Positions 33,628 through 42,237 of a stretch of DNA of 64,000 nucleotides are shown here, in pieces (the stretch's first letter is position 1; every line of letters starts with the position of its first letter). A program made the position numbers and the translations under genes. Origin of the DNA: UBA1479 sp963976055 (GTDB lineage: Bacteria; Pseudomonadota; Alphaproteobacteria; Rhodospirillales; Casp-alpha2); assembly GCA_963976055.1 (NCBI GenBank), contig CAXBJB010000011.1, positions 1-64,000 on the forward strand, in the 5' to 3' direction. The notes under the pieces were generated by a model. It made no database searches. It saw nothing but the letters and a program-made list of their open reading frames with translations, and was not told the DNA's origin.

Positions 33628-34328
33628 CCGGACCGAACTACGCGGCGCGCCCGCTGGTGATCTTCGGCTCCGCCGAGATCGCGCGGCTTGCCCGCTTCTA
33701 TTTCGAGGCCGACGGCGGCCGCAAGGTCGCGGCCTTCACGATCGACGACGCCTACATCGACAGCGACACGGTGGAGGACCTGCCCCTGGTGCCGTTCTCC
33801 AAGGCGACCGAGGCCTACCCGCCGGACCGCTACGACATGTTCGTCGCCCTGTCCTACGCGCGCCTCAACAAGCTGCGCCAGGAAAAATACGAGCAGGCGA
33901 AGGCGGCGGGCTACAGCCTTGCGACCTATGTCTGCTCGAAAACCGTGACCTGGGGCGACCTGCGTGTCGGTGACAACTGCTTCATTCTCGAGAACCAGAC
34001 GATCCAGCCCGGCGTGACTATCGGTGACAACGTGATGATCTGGTCCGGCAACCACATCGGTCACGGCTCGACCATCGCCGACCATGTCTACGTCGCCTCG
34101 CATGTCGTCGTGTCGGGCCATTGCGAGATCGGCCGGCGCTGCTTCCTCGGCGTCAATGCGACGCTCAAGGATTTCACCAAGGTCGGTGACGACTGCTTCA
34201 TCGCCATGGACGCCTCGGTCACCACCGACCTCGCGGCGGGCGCCGTGGCGCTTGGCAGCGGCGCACAGGTCCTGGCCGCCGACGACCGGCGCGCCCGCGT
34301 CCTCAAGCGGGCCTATTTTGGCGACTGA
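33624..34328 (+). CDS. NeuD/PglD-like acetyltransferase (left-handed beta-helix)
   Basis: This 234-residue protein has an N-terminal Rossmann-like segment (LVIFGSAEIARLARFYFEAD) and C-terminal hexapeptide repeats (LRVGDNCFILENQTIQPGVT, then IGDNVMIWSGNHIGHGSTIA) forming a left-handed beta-helix, the NeuD/PglD fold. Such enzymes O- or N-acetylate bacterial amino sugars or sialic acids. ATG 33624 overlaps the preceding stop in an ATGA. Its location within the Pse module suggests it acetylates the nonulosonate. Confidence 0.82.
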   Translation: MTGPNYAARPLVIFGSAEIARLARFYFEADGGRKVAAFTIDDAYIDSDTVEDLPLVPFSKATEAYPPDRYDMFVALSYARLNKLRQEKYEQAKAAGYSLATYVCSKTVTWGDLRVGDNCFILENQTIQPGVTIGDNVMIWSGNHIGHGSTIADHVYVASHVVVSGHCEIGRRCFLGVNATLKDFTKVGDDCFIAMDASVTTDLAAGAVALGSGAQVLAADDRRARVLKRAYFGD

Positions 34329-34352
34329 CCCGGCAAGGCACGGACACCGACC

Positions 34353-35258
34353 ATGACGAACCTTTCCTGGCGCAAACTTGGCCTAGTCATCGAACCGCGC
34401 GGCGACCGCTCGTGGTGGCGGAGCCACGCCATGACGCCAACGCCCGAGGACCTGGGCGGCGGCTGGGTCAAGATTTACTTCTCGGGCCGCAACGCGGACA
34501 ACCAATCGCATATCGGCTGGGCGGTCATTGATCTCGCGGAACCGACCAAGGTGCAGGAGGTGTCGGCCGAACCGGTGCTCGCGCCGGGACCGCTCGGCCG
34601 GTTCGACGACAACGGCGTGACGCCGTCCTGCGTCGTCAACGTCGGCGATGAAAAGCGACTTTATTATATAGGATGGAACCCCGGTTCGACCGTGCGCGTC
34701 CACCTGTACGGGGGTCTGGCGGTGAGCGACGACGGCGGGAAGACCTTCCGGCGCTGGTCGAACGCGCCGGTCCTGGAGCGCGTCCATGTCGACCCCTACC
34801 TGAACACGGCGCCCTGGGCGGTCGAGGCCGACGACGGTTGGTACCTCTACTACGTCTCCGGAACGGAATGGGTGCACAAGGACCTGCCACGCTACAATAT
34901 CAAGATGGCGACCTCCGACGACGGCCTAACCTGGCAGCGCGACGGCCATGTCTGCATCGATTTCGCCGACGGTAGCGAGAACGCGCTGGCCCGCCCCTAC
35001 GTGGTGCGGACCGGCGACCGCTGGCAGATGTGGTTCTCCCATAAGGGTGAGGCCTACCGCATCGGCTACGCGGAATCGGACGACGGCCGGACCTGGGCGC
35101 GGCGCGACGAGCTTGCCGGCATCGACGTCTCGCCGGACGGCTTCGACAGCGAGATGATCGAATACGCCGCCGTCGTCACCCATGGAGACCAACGTTTCAT
35201 GTTCTACAACGGCAACAACTACGGCTTCGGCGGCATCGGTCTGGCGGTTCAGGAATGA
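34353..35258 (+). CDS. Five-bladed beta-propeller glycosidase-like protein
   Basis: This 301-residue protein has repeated propeller-like elements (LYYIGWNPG, GWYLYYVSG, RWQMWFSHKG, RFMFYNGNNY) and DDGGKTF-like Asp-box variants, resembling GH43/GH32 or related propeller proteins. No signal peptide is seen, so it should stay in the cytoplasm. Genes of this type occur beside pseF and WbqC in flagellar glycan loci and are probably transferases or precursor-processing enzymes, but I cannot identify catalytic residues with confidence. It overlaps the next gene by four bases. Confidence 0.68.
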   Translation: MTNLSWRKLGLVIEPRGDRSWWRSHAMTPTPEDLGGGWVKIYFSGRNADNQSHIGWAVIDLAEPTKVQEVSAEPVLAPGPLGRFDDNGVTPSCVVNVGDEKRLYYIGWNPGSTVRVHLYGGLAVSDDGGKTFRRWSNAPVLERVHVDPYLNTAPWAVEADDGWYLYYVSGTEWVHKDLPRYNIKMATSDDGLTWQRDGHVCIDFADGSENALARPYVVRTGDRWQMWFSHKGEAYRIGYAESDDGRTWARRDELAGIDVSPDGFDSEMIEYAAVVTHGDQRFMFYNGNNYGFGGIGLAVQE

Positions 35259-35953
35259 AGACCGTGGCCATCATGCAGCCGACCTACCTGCCGTGGATGG
35301 GGTATTTCGCCCTGATGGACGCGGTCGATGAATTCATCATCCTGGATAGGGTGCAGTTCGCGCGGCGTTCTTGGCAGCAGCGCAACCGGATCAAAACGCC
35401 CCAAGGCCCGTTGATGCTGACCGTGCCGGTCCTGTCCAAGGGGCAACGCGACCAGAGCATTGCCGAGGCGCGCATCGACACCACCCGCGGTTTTGACCAG
35501 AGCCACATCCGGTCGATCGAACTGAACTATGCGAAGGCGCTGTTCTTCCCGGACCTGTCGGCTCGCCTGTTCGGAATTTTCAACACCGGGCACGAACGGC
35601 TCTGCGGGCTGTTGATGGACCTGATGGGAGAGCTTCGCCAGATGCTCGGCATCGACACGCCGCTCACCTTCGCCAGCGACCTGCCCGGCGCTGGCGCGAA
35701 GGCCGACCTTCTGGCGAACCTCTGTGTGGCACGCGGCGCGACGCATTACGTCTCGCCGCCTGGTTCGCGCGACTACTTGGAATCGTCGCAGGCGCTCGAC
35801 GCGGCCGGCGTTTCCCTTTCCTATTTCGACTACGAGCATCCCGTCCACCCGCAACTTCACGGCGAGTTTCTTTCCCACCTTTCGGTAATTGATTTGTTGT
35901 TCAACACGGGGCCCGACGCTCTCAGCATCCTGCGCAGCGGAATCCGGACATGA
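35255..35953 (+). CDS. WbqC family protein
   Basis: This 232-residue protein has the family signature VAIMQPTYLPWMGYFALMD followed by FIILDRVQFARRSWQQRNRI. WbqC-like proteins are found in O-antigen and nonulosonate loci; their reaction is not well established and an amide- or acyl-transfer role has been proposed. ATG 35255 and the stop at 35953 both overlap neighbours in ATGA. Its position just before pseF suggests it modifies the nonulosonate. Confidence 0.88.
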   Translation: MKTVAIMQPTYLPWMGYFALMDAVDEFIILDRVQFARRSWQQRNRIKTPQGPLMLTVPVLSKGQRDQSIAEARIDTTRGFDQSHIRSIELNYAKALFFPDLSARLFGIFNTGHERLCGLLMDLMGELRQMLGIDTPLTFASDLPGAGAKADLLANLCVARGATHYVSPPGSRDYLESSQALDAAGVSLSYFDYEHPVHPQLHGEFLSHLSVIDLLFNTGPDALSILRSGIRT

Positions 35954-36651
35954 CACGACGCCTGGCCATCATCCCCGCACGCGGCGGCAGCAAGCGCGTC
36001 CCCCGCAAGAACATCCGTCTCTTTCACGACCGTCCGATGATCGCGCATATCCTGGCGACGGCGGAAGAGTCCGAACTGTTCGACGTGATCCATGTATCGA
36101 CGGAAGACGACGAGATCGCGGAGGTCGCGTCTTCGCTGGGCCACCCCCCCGCGTTTCGGCGGCCCGACGATCTGGCGGCTGACAACGTGGGCCTGTTCGC
36201 AGTCATCAAGCAGGTCACCGAGCAGTTCGCCAAAACCGGCGAGGCGTTTGACGAAGTCTGGCTTCTGATGGCCTGTTCGCCGCTGATTCTGGCCAACGAC
36301 TTGAGGGGTGCTGCGCGGCTGTTCGCACACCACAGCGGCGCCCATCCCGTGCTCGCCATCTCGCCCTATCCGGTCCCGGTCGAATGGGCGTTCGACCGGG
36401 CGGAGAACGGACTCCTCACGGCCGTGCAGCCGGACATGCTCAGCGTTAGCTCGAAAAGCATTTCGCCCAAGTACCACGACACCGGTACCTTCGCCGTGTT
36501 TTCCAGCCAGCGCATCTTCGACAGCGGCCCCGACACCATGCAGGACGACTTCGTCGGATACGAGATCCCGCGCCAGCGGGGGATCGACATCGACAACCAG
36601 GAAGACTGGGAACTGGCGTGGGCGCTGTTCCAGGTGCGCAACCAGAAATGA
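35950..36651 (+). CDS. pseF: CMP-nonulosonate cytidylyltransferase, PseF
   Basis: This 233-residue protein has the acylneuraminate cytidylyltransferase motif AIIPARGGSKRVPRKNIR, then VSTEDDEIAEVA and PDDLAADNVGL. It activates the free nonulosonate with CTP to CMP-Pse or a related sugar. The C-terminal QDDFVGYEIPRQRGIDIDNQ matches the PseF end. It completes the B-C-G-I-F set. Both ends overlap neighbours in ATGA. Confidence 0.88.
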   Translation: MTRRLAIIPARGGSKRVPRKNIRLFHDRPMIAHILATAEESELFDVIHVSTEDDEIAEVASSLGHPPAFRRPDDLAADNVGLFAVIKQVTEQFAKTGEAFDEVWLLMACSPLILANDLRGAARLFAHHSGAHPVLAISPYPVPVEWAFDRAENGLLTAVQPDMLSVSSKSISPKYHDTGTFAVFSSQRIFDSGPDTMQDDFVGYEIPRQRGIDIDNQEDWELAWALFQVRNQK

Positions 36652-37211
36652 CGCAGAACGACAGCGGCACGGAACTTCCGGACATCGCGCTCGGCGGGCT
36701 CGTCGACCGCCCGCTGCTGGATGCCGCGCCAGGGCTCGTCGTGCGGCCGCTGCAGGTCGACGACGTGACCGAGCGCTACGTCGATGGCATCAACGAACCG
36801 GAAGTGCGCGCGTTCCTCATCCAACCCAACGTCTGCAAGCAGGACATGGCGTCGATCCGCGACTATGTCACGGTCAATCTGGCGGCCGAGGATGCCGTTC
36901 TTTTTGGCCTGTTCCTCGACGGTCTCCATTGCGGCAACATTCGCCTGAGCGACATTTCCCGCCTCGAAGCCTGGATCGGGATCGCGCTGTTCGACCGCAC
37001 GGTCTGGGGGCGGGGCGTCGGAACGGCGGCCTTGCGCAGCGTCGCGGAGTTTGCTGCCCACGAACTCGGCGTCGAGAAAATCCTCGCCGGCATATCTGAA
37101 AGTAACCCGCGCTCAATCCGCGCGTTCGAGCGGGCGGGGTTCGTCCGCCTCCCGGCCGACACGTGCAGGAAGGTTGAAGCAGGGGGTGCCATCTGGCGCT
37201 TCACGTCATGA
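36648..37211 (+). CDS. GNAT N-acetyltransferase, PseH candidate
   Basis: This 187-residue RimJ/RimL-type GNAT has the acetyl-CoA loop WGRGVGTAALRSVAEFAA and the C-terminal ISESNPRSIRAFERAGF. PseH acetylates the C4 amino group of the PseC product. No other stand-alone GNAT lies in the module, so this is the best candidate. It starts at ATG 36648, overlapping pseF. The first 35 residues lack similarity to the GNAT core. Confidence 0.77.
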   Translation: MTQNDSGTELPDIALGGLVDRPLLDAAPGLVVRPLQVDDVTERYVDGINEPEVRAFLIQPNVCKQDMASIRDYVTVNLAAEDAVLFGLFLDGLHCGNIRLSDISRLEAWIGIALFDRTVWGRGVGTAALRSVAEFAAHELGVEKILAGISESNPRSIRAFERAGFVRLPADTCRKVEAGGAIWRFTS

Positions 37212-38860
37212 CCGCCAAAGGCGGCATATTCGAGGGCCTTCGCCGGCGTCGGCGTTATCGCGCTGCCCGCCGCCTGCGGCGCATCACGGAGGCCCTCCGG
37301 CACATGTATTCGAGCCGCGATTCGTACGCCGGCTACCGAATTCTCGACAGCTTGCTAGAGGCGACCCCGACGGTCTCCAAGCAGGCCGCCCGCCTGTTCC
37401 CTGAGGAATGCAAGAGCGAGCTCGACGACCGCCTGCGCACCAACCTGTTGGATCGAATGCTTGCGCGGTATCTTTTGCAGCAAATTGCGTTGGGCCTTTG
37501 GGACGGCGAAGAGCGCGTAGTCAACGCCCTGCCGGCATCCTGGCGGCATAGCCTGGCACGTCAGGGGATCGCCGTTGACGGGTTGACGTCTTGGCTACGC
37601 TGGCGAATGCTGCAGCTGCGCCTGATCGTCGCCGCGTTCCGCCGCGCCATCAACCTGACGCGCTATTCAATCGCGGGCCACCGCTTCGCCGTGCCGGAAA
37701 CCTATTGGGTCGCGGACAATTTCACGGCCGAAGCCCTGCCGGCTGCCGGATCGGCACCCGAAGACAATCCTGGCACTCTGACCGCCTTCCTGACCGCGCG
37801 GTTCGGCGGCGCGGCGTGGGCCGTGGTGCCAGGCGGGCGCTTGGAGCGTCAAGTGCCTCTGTCGGTGACCGCGCCCCATCCTTTCCCGCCCCTCGGCGGC
37901 ATCGCGCCGGCACTTCGGTTCTTGGCCGGCGGCCTGGTACTCGCGGGCCGGGCCGCGCTGGGTTGGCTGCTGGGCAGCGGCGATGCAGCCGTTCTCGCGG
38001 CTGACGCCGTCGAGGCGCGCTACATGGAGGCGGTTCCGGGTGACCGGCTGGCCGCCTGGCACGTAACCACGAATTCCCGCGTCGGCGCGCGCCCACCCTG
38101 GGCGGCGGTCGCCGAGCGGCGCGGCGTCAAAACGGCGATGGTGTTTTATTCGGTCAACCACAAGCCGCTTCACTTCAAGGGCCAGCTGCCCTGCCCGCTC
38201 TATCCATACTATCCGATGCTGACCTGGCCCAGGTACTTCGTATGGGACCGTGTTCAGGCGGACTGGATCGCCGCCGCGACGGGCCGGCCGGCGGAGTTTA
38301 TCGAGCTCGGCTACATCCCCTATGCGGATAAGCCCGCGACCCTGGCAGAGACGCCGGCGCGGGCGGTCGCGGTGTTCGACATCCCGGTGGCCCGCGATGT
38401 GGTCTATGCAAGGAGTCGGGTGCTGCCCGGCTACTACACGCCGAGCGTGCTGCGTGGGTTCCTGACCGATATCCAGGAAGTTCTCGCCTCTGCCGACTGC
38501 ACCATGATCATCAAGGCGAAGCGCGACATCGGTGCAAGCAGCCATCCGGCGCACGTGCGCCTCATTGAGGAGCTGCGCGGATTGCCCAACGTCGTGGTCG
38601 CCGACGCCAATATCAGCGCCATGCGTATTTCGAAGGCCTGCCGGGCGACGATCTCGATCCCGTTTTCCAGCCCGGCGGTCGCGGCAGCGATGGCGGGAAA
38701 ACCGGCGGCGTTCTACGACAGCGCCGACATCCTGGTCGCCGGCGACACCGAAACGCACGGCCTACCGCTGTTGTCAGACAAGGCGGCATTGATCCGATGG
38801 GTCGACGCGATATGTTCACAGGAAGATAATGACGAAGCCCCGCAACGGAGCCTTTTATAA
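37208..38860 (+). CDS. PFTS-motif polysaccharide biosynthesis protein (PFSS variant)
   Basis: This 550-residue protein looks like the polysaccharide biosynthesis PFTS-motif family: the segment RATISIPFSSPAVAAAMAG near residue 480 is the family hallmark, with S for T. The N-terminus is very basic (residues 1-30) and helical. Residues about 235-260 contain a hydrophobic stretch that may be membrane-bound. The C-terminal half (LPGYYTPSVLRGFLTDIQEV, then MIIKAKRDIGAS) looks like a GT-B glycosyltransferase domain. The function is unproven. An imperfect inverted repeat (CCTTT at 38851-38855 and AAAGG at 38859-38863) spans the stop codon. Confidence 0.62.
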   Translation: MTAKGGIFEGLRRRRRYRAARRLRRITEALRHMYSSRDSYAGYRILDSLLEATPTVSKQAARLFPEECKSELDDRLRTNLLDRMLARYLLQQIALGLWDGEERVVNALPASWRHSLARQGIAVDGLTSWLRWRMLQLRLIVAAFRRAINLTRYSIAGHRFAVPETYWVADNFTAEALPAAGSAPEDNPGTLTAFLTARFGGAAWAVVPGGRLERQVPLSVTAPHPFPPLGGIAPALRFLAGGLVLAGRAALGWLLGSGDAAVLAADAVEARYMEAVPGDRLAAWHVTTNSRVGARPPWAAVAERRGVKTAMVFYSVNHKPLHFKGQLPCPLYPYYPMLTWPRYFVWDRVQADWIAAATGRPAEFIELGYIPYADKPATLAETPARAVAVFDIPVARDVVYARSRVLPGYYTPSVLRGFLTDIQEVLASADCTMIIKAKRDIGASSHPAHVRLIEELRGLPNVVVADANISAMRISKACRATISIPFSSPAVAAAMAGKPAAFYDSADILVAGDTETHGLPLLSDKAALIRWVDAICSQEDNDEAPQRSLL

Positions 38861-38922
38861 AGGACGCTGCGGCGCGGGCATGATACATCCCGACCACCAC
38901 CGGCCATAAGGCATCGAAGACC

Positions 38923-39897
38923 ATGGACATTTCCATAAAACAACGCAAGGAAGAGGCCAAGCAGGCGAATTATTCCCTCACGCCGCCGTTTCCCAAGGAA
39001 TTCCTGATCGACATCACGTCACATTGCAACCACGCCTGCCTGTTCTGCTCGAACCCGCGCATGGCGAACAAGACGGCGATGGACCCCACCCTGGTGTTGC
39101 GGTTGCTGCGCGAAGGATACGAGGCGGGGGCCCGGCAGATCGGACTCTACGCCACCGGCGAACCCTTCCTGGCCAAGCGGCTGCCGGAATTCGTCAGCGA
39201 GGCGAAAGCGATCGGTTACGACTACGTCTACATCACCACCAACGGCGCCGGCGCGACACCTCCGCGGGCCAAGGCCGTCATTGACGCCGGCCTGGACAGC
39301 ATCAAGTTTTCGATGCATGGCGCGACGCGGGAATCCTACCGTCACGTCCACGGCAAGGACGATTTCGACCGGGTGATGGCGAACCTGAAATGGATTGCGG
39401 ACTACCGCAAGGAAAGCGGGCGAGCGGTCAAGATCTACGTCACCATGGTACAGACCGCCGTCACCGTCGACGAGGTCGAGGCCCTGCACCAGCTGGTCAA
39501 GCCCTACATCGACGAGTGGGACCCCCATCTGCTGACCAACTCCTGCGGGACCATGCCCGAAAACAACGAGATCGGCGTCATCGAAGCAAACAACATCCGC
39601 GGCCGTGGCCACAAGGGGGTCTGCTTCCAGCCGTTCTCGAGCTTTACCATCACGCCGGAGGGGTACCTGTCGGGTTGCGTGCTCGACTATCACAAGGCCC
39701 TGGTGGTCGCCGATCTGAATGAAACGTCCCTTGTCGAGGCCTGGCACAACGCGACCTATCAGGACTGGCGCCGCCGACATCTCGAAGGCCGCACCGAGGG
39801 ATCGATCTGCGACAACTGCATCAACAACACCGACCGACCCTACACGCCCCTGTTGCCGACGTACTTCGATCCCCCCGTGAAGCCGCCGCGCCGTTAA
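38923..39897 (+). CDS. Radical SAM/SPASM protein
   Basis: This 324-residue protein has CxxxCxxC in SHCNHACLFCSN near residues 31-38, then YATGEPFLAKRLPEF as the GE(P) SAM-binding motif. The C-terminal cysteines (GVCFQPF, SGCVLDY, SICDNCIN) resemble a SPASM domain with auxiliary Fe-S clusters. Such enzymes in glycan loci oxidise or epimerise sugars. It is followed by a PLP aminotransferase, consistent with oxidation followed by amination. A 62-base gap precedes it, the largest in the run from 15764 to 51381; no promoter stands out there. Confidence 0.82.
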   Translation: MDISIKQRKEEAKQANYSLTPPFPKEFLIDITSHCNHACLFCSNPRMANKTAMDPTLVLRLLREGYEAGARQIGLYATGEPFLAKRLPEFVSEAKAIGYDYVYITTNGAGATPPRAKAVIDAGLDSIKFSMHGATRESYRHVHGKDDFDRVMANLKWIADYRKESGRAVKIYVTMVQTAVTVDEVEALHQLVKPYIDEWDPHLLTNSCGTMPENNEIGVIEANNIRGRGHKGVCFQPFSSFTITPEGYLSGCVLDYHKALVVADLNETSLVEAWHNATYQDWRRRHLEGRTEGSICDNCINNTDRPYTPLLPTYFDPPVKPPRR

Positions 39898-39949
39898 ACG
39901 TCGCCGCCAGCCCATTCGGCCACCTCATACCTCATCCAGGAACACATCC

Positions 39950-41029
39950 GTGAAGACCCGCTTCAAACCCCACATCGTGGCGATGCGCCGCTATCAGACG
40001 TCAACCGGCCGCGATCTGGTCGAAGGCCTTCGCCTCGACCGCAATGAACGCGTCTGCAATGCCTCCAACAGCGTCCTCGACGCCCTGTGGAAGGAGATGC
40101 CGCCAAGCATCCTGCATGTCACCCCCGACATGGGCGTCCTGTATGACGCCATCGCCGCCCATGAAGGCGTGCCGCGCGATCATCTTTACCTAACCCAGGG
40201 CATCACCGAAGGCATCAGGTTCATCTACGAAACCTTGACCAATCCCGGCGACAATGTCGTCGTGCTCGATCCGACCTATCCCATGTATCAGGTCTACGCT
40301 GAGCTGTTCCAACTGGAGCACCGCAGGTTCGGCTACGGCCAGGACCACAAGCCGGACTTCCAGACGCTGGCCGACGCCATCGACGACCGCACGGCCGTGG
40401 TCGCGATCGCCAACCCGAACCTGCCCATCGAGAGCGCATTGACGGTCGACCAGATTCGCGGCATCGCCGCCCGCTGCAAGGAACGCGACATCGTCCTCGT
40501 GGTCGACGAGGCGTACCACCATTTCGGCGCGGAAACGGCCAAGGGCCTGATCGGGGAATTCGACAATCTCGTCGTCATGCGGACCTTCTCAAAGGCCTGG
40601 GGCATGGCCGGCATCCGCCTGGGCTACATGATCAGCCAACCGCAGAACATCACCTATCTCAACAAGACCCGGTCACTGGTCGAAACCAACGCCTTCTCTA
40701 TGCAGGCGGCCTTGTTCGCGCTGAAGCATGCCAGCCTCATGACCGACCATGTCGGGGAAGTGAAGGCGGGCGCCGCCTGCCTGCAGGCCGGCCTGGACGA
40801 ACTGGGCGTTCCGTGGCACGGCGGTGAGTATACCAACGGGCTGATGATCTTCCTGCGGTCCAATGCCGAGGCATCCGACGCCGTCGCGTTCATGCGCGAA
40901 CGCAAGATCTACATCCGGGGCGCCTTCGAGCCGCCCTACGACACGTGTATTCGGGCCAGCCTGGGCGATCCTGCGTCCATGCAATCGTTCCTGTCCGCGT
41001 TTCGGGATTACCTGGCCGCGGCCCGCTAG
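39950..41029 (+). CDS. Class I/II PLP-dependent aminotransferase
   Basis: This 359-residue protein is a fold-type I aminotransferase of the HisC/CobD group. The Schiff-base lysine is at about residue 215 in RTFSKAWGMAGIRLGYM. VVVLDPTYPMYQVYAELF and VVDEAYHHFG (Asp that binds the pyridine nitrogen) are also present. The start is GTG 39950. It lies between a radical SAM gene and a GNAT gene, which suggests an oxidise-aminate-acylate sequence on a sugar or small substrate. Histidinol-phosphate aminotransferase is the nearest familiar relative but is unlikely to be the role here. Confidence 0.8.
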   Translation: MKTRFKPHIVAMRRYQTSTGRDLVEGLRLDRNERVCNASNSVLDALWKEMPPSILHVTPDMGVLYDAIAAHEGVPRDHLYLTQGITEGIRFIYETLTNPGDNVVVLDPTYPMYQVYAELFQLEHRRFGYGQDHKPDFQTLADAIDDRTAVVAIANPNLPIESALTVDQIRGIAARCKERDIVLVVDEAYHHFGAETAKGLIGEFDNLVVMRTFSKAWGMAGIRLGYMISQPQNITYLNKTRSLVETNAFSMQAALFALKHASLMTDHVGEVKAGAACLQAGLDELGVPWHGGEYTNGLMIFLRSNAEASDAVAFMRERKIYIRGAFEPPYDTCIRASLGDPASMQSFLSAFRDYLAAAR

Positions 41030-41044
41030 CCGCCCAAAGCCGCA

Positions 41045-42211
41045 ATGAAAATCCGCACCGCCACGCGCGACGACCGCGACGCGATCCTTCGGCTGTCCGA
41101 AGGATCGGACTCCACACCGCGCACCGTCGAAACCTGGGATGGCAATCCGATCCGGGCCATTCTGGCGTTCGATGACGGGAAGCTGATCGGCATGCTGCCG
41201 CTTGAAGAACGGACATGGGAGACCGGCCGGGGAAACCGCCTTGAGGTGCTTTGGGCAACCGGTGTCCACGTCGATGCCGCCTACCGCGGCAAAGGCATCG
41301 GCGGGCGGCTCGACGCCTTTGCCGAACGGGCCTTCGCCGACCGCTTCGACGCGTTTTGCGTTTTCCGCGAGGACGAGACAAGCCCGGCCTACAATTGGTA
41401 CCGGAAGAACGGTTATCATCCCCAGGCGCACGTTCGCGCCTATCGCCTGCCCGTCGATGCCGGCGCGTCGGCCCAGGTCGCGACACGATACGGTCACCGT
41501 CATCTGACCAGCCGCCGGGAATTGGAAGAAGCGGGGCGCGAGCTTTCATCAAGGTTCGGCGCGTTGGGTTGTGGGTGCGGCGGCTTTCTCGCCAGAACCC
41601 CGGCGTCATGGGTCAACATCTGGGATCATCACTACTACCGCGCGTTCTATCGCTATTCCGTCCTCGCCCTGTTGGAGAACGCGCATATCGCGGCCTTTGC
41701 GTTTCTGGGGGAAACCTCCATGCGCGACGGGATCAGCCGATACGATATCCTGGAATTCGCCGCCGCCGACGGTGACGCCGAAAACAACCTGCACGCCGCC
41801 GTAGTGGCCGCCGCGCGCCAGGCGGGGCTGCGCGACATCCGCATGCAGGTTTTTACCGACGATCGCCGAGGCGACTGGATGCAGGGTCTCGGATACGTTT
41901 ACCGGGATCGGTCGACGAACATCCTAGGAAAGCTCCTGGCACCAGAACGCATCCTGAAATGCCTGGCCGGCCAACCCGGGGCGTTGTGGACCTGGCGCAC
42001 GGAACGCTGGGGTGACGTCGGGACGCCAAACGGTTCGGCGGACGGAACGATGGCCGCCAGCGACGCCGCCCTGACCGCATTCTGCTTTCAGCGCCTGTCG
42101 ACGGCGGAGGCCCTTCGCGCAGGCAACATCCTCTGGCAGGGACCCGGAACGGCTCCTGCCGCAAGCATCGACGCCGCCCCTTGGCGCTACTGCCAAGCCG
42201 ACTATATCTGA
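41045..42211 (+). CDS. GNAT acetyltransferase with probable second GNAT-like domain
   Basis: This 388-residue protein starts with a GNAT domain (about 1-140: IRTATRDDRDAILRLSEG, then GVHVDAAYRGKGIGGRLDAF as the acetyl-CoA loop). The middle part (about 160-300) contains a second domain rich in aromatic and acidic residues (RYDILEFAAADGDAENNLH, DIRMQVFTDD) that looks GNAT-like but lacks a clear acetyl-CoA loop. It lies 15 bases downstream of the aminotransferase, so it probably acylates the amino product. The function of the C-terminal part is unknown. Confidence 0.68.
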   Translation: MKIRTATRDDRDAILRLSEGSDSTPRTVETWDGNPIRAILAFDDGKLIGMLPLEERTWETGRGNRLEVLWATGVHVDAAYRGKGIGGRLDAFAERAFADRFDAFCVFREDETSPAYNWYRKNGYHPQAHVRAYRLPVDAGASAQVATRYGHRHLTSRRELEEAGRELSSRFGALGCGCGGFLARTPASWVNIWDHHYYRAFYRYSVLALLENAHIAAFAFLGETSMRDGISRYDILEFAAADGDAENNLHAAVVAAARQAGLRDIRMQVFTDDRRGDWMQGLGYVYRDRSTNILGKLLAPERILKCLAGQPGALWTWRTERWGDVGTPNGSADGTMAASDAALTAFCFQRLSTAEALRAGNILWQGPGTAPAASIDAAPWRYCQADYI

Positions 42212-42237
42212 CCCCCCGCGGACATCTTCCTTACGGC

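Noticed and set aside
38851..38863. CCTTT-AAAGG inverted repeat at the 37208 gene end as an intrinsic terminator
   Set aside because: The near stem is only five pairs, the outer pairing is interrupted, and no T run follows, so transcription is more likely to continue into 38923.
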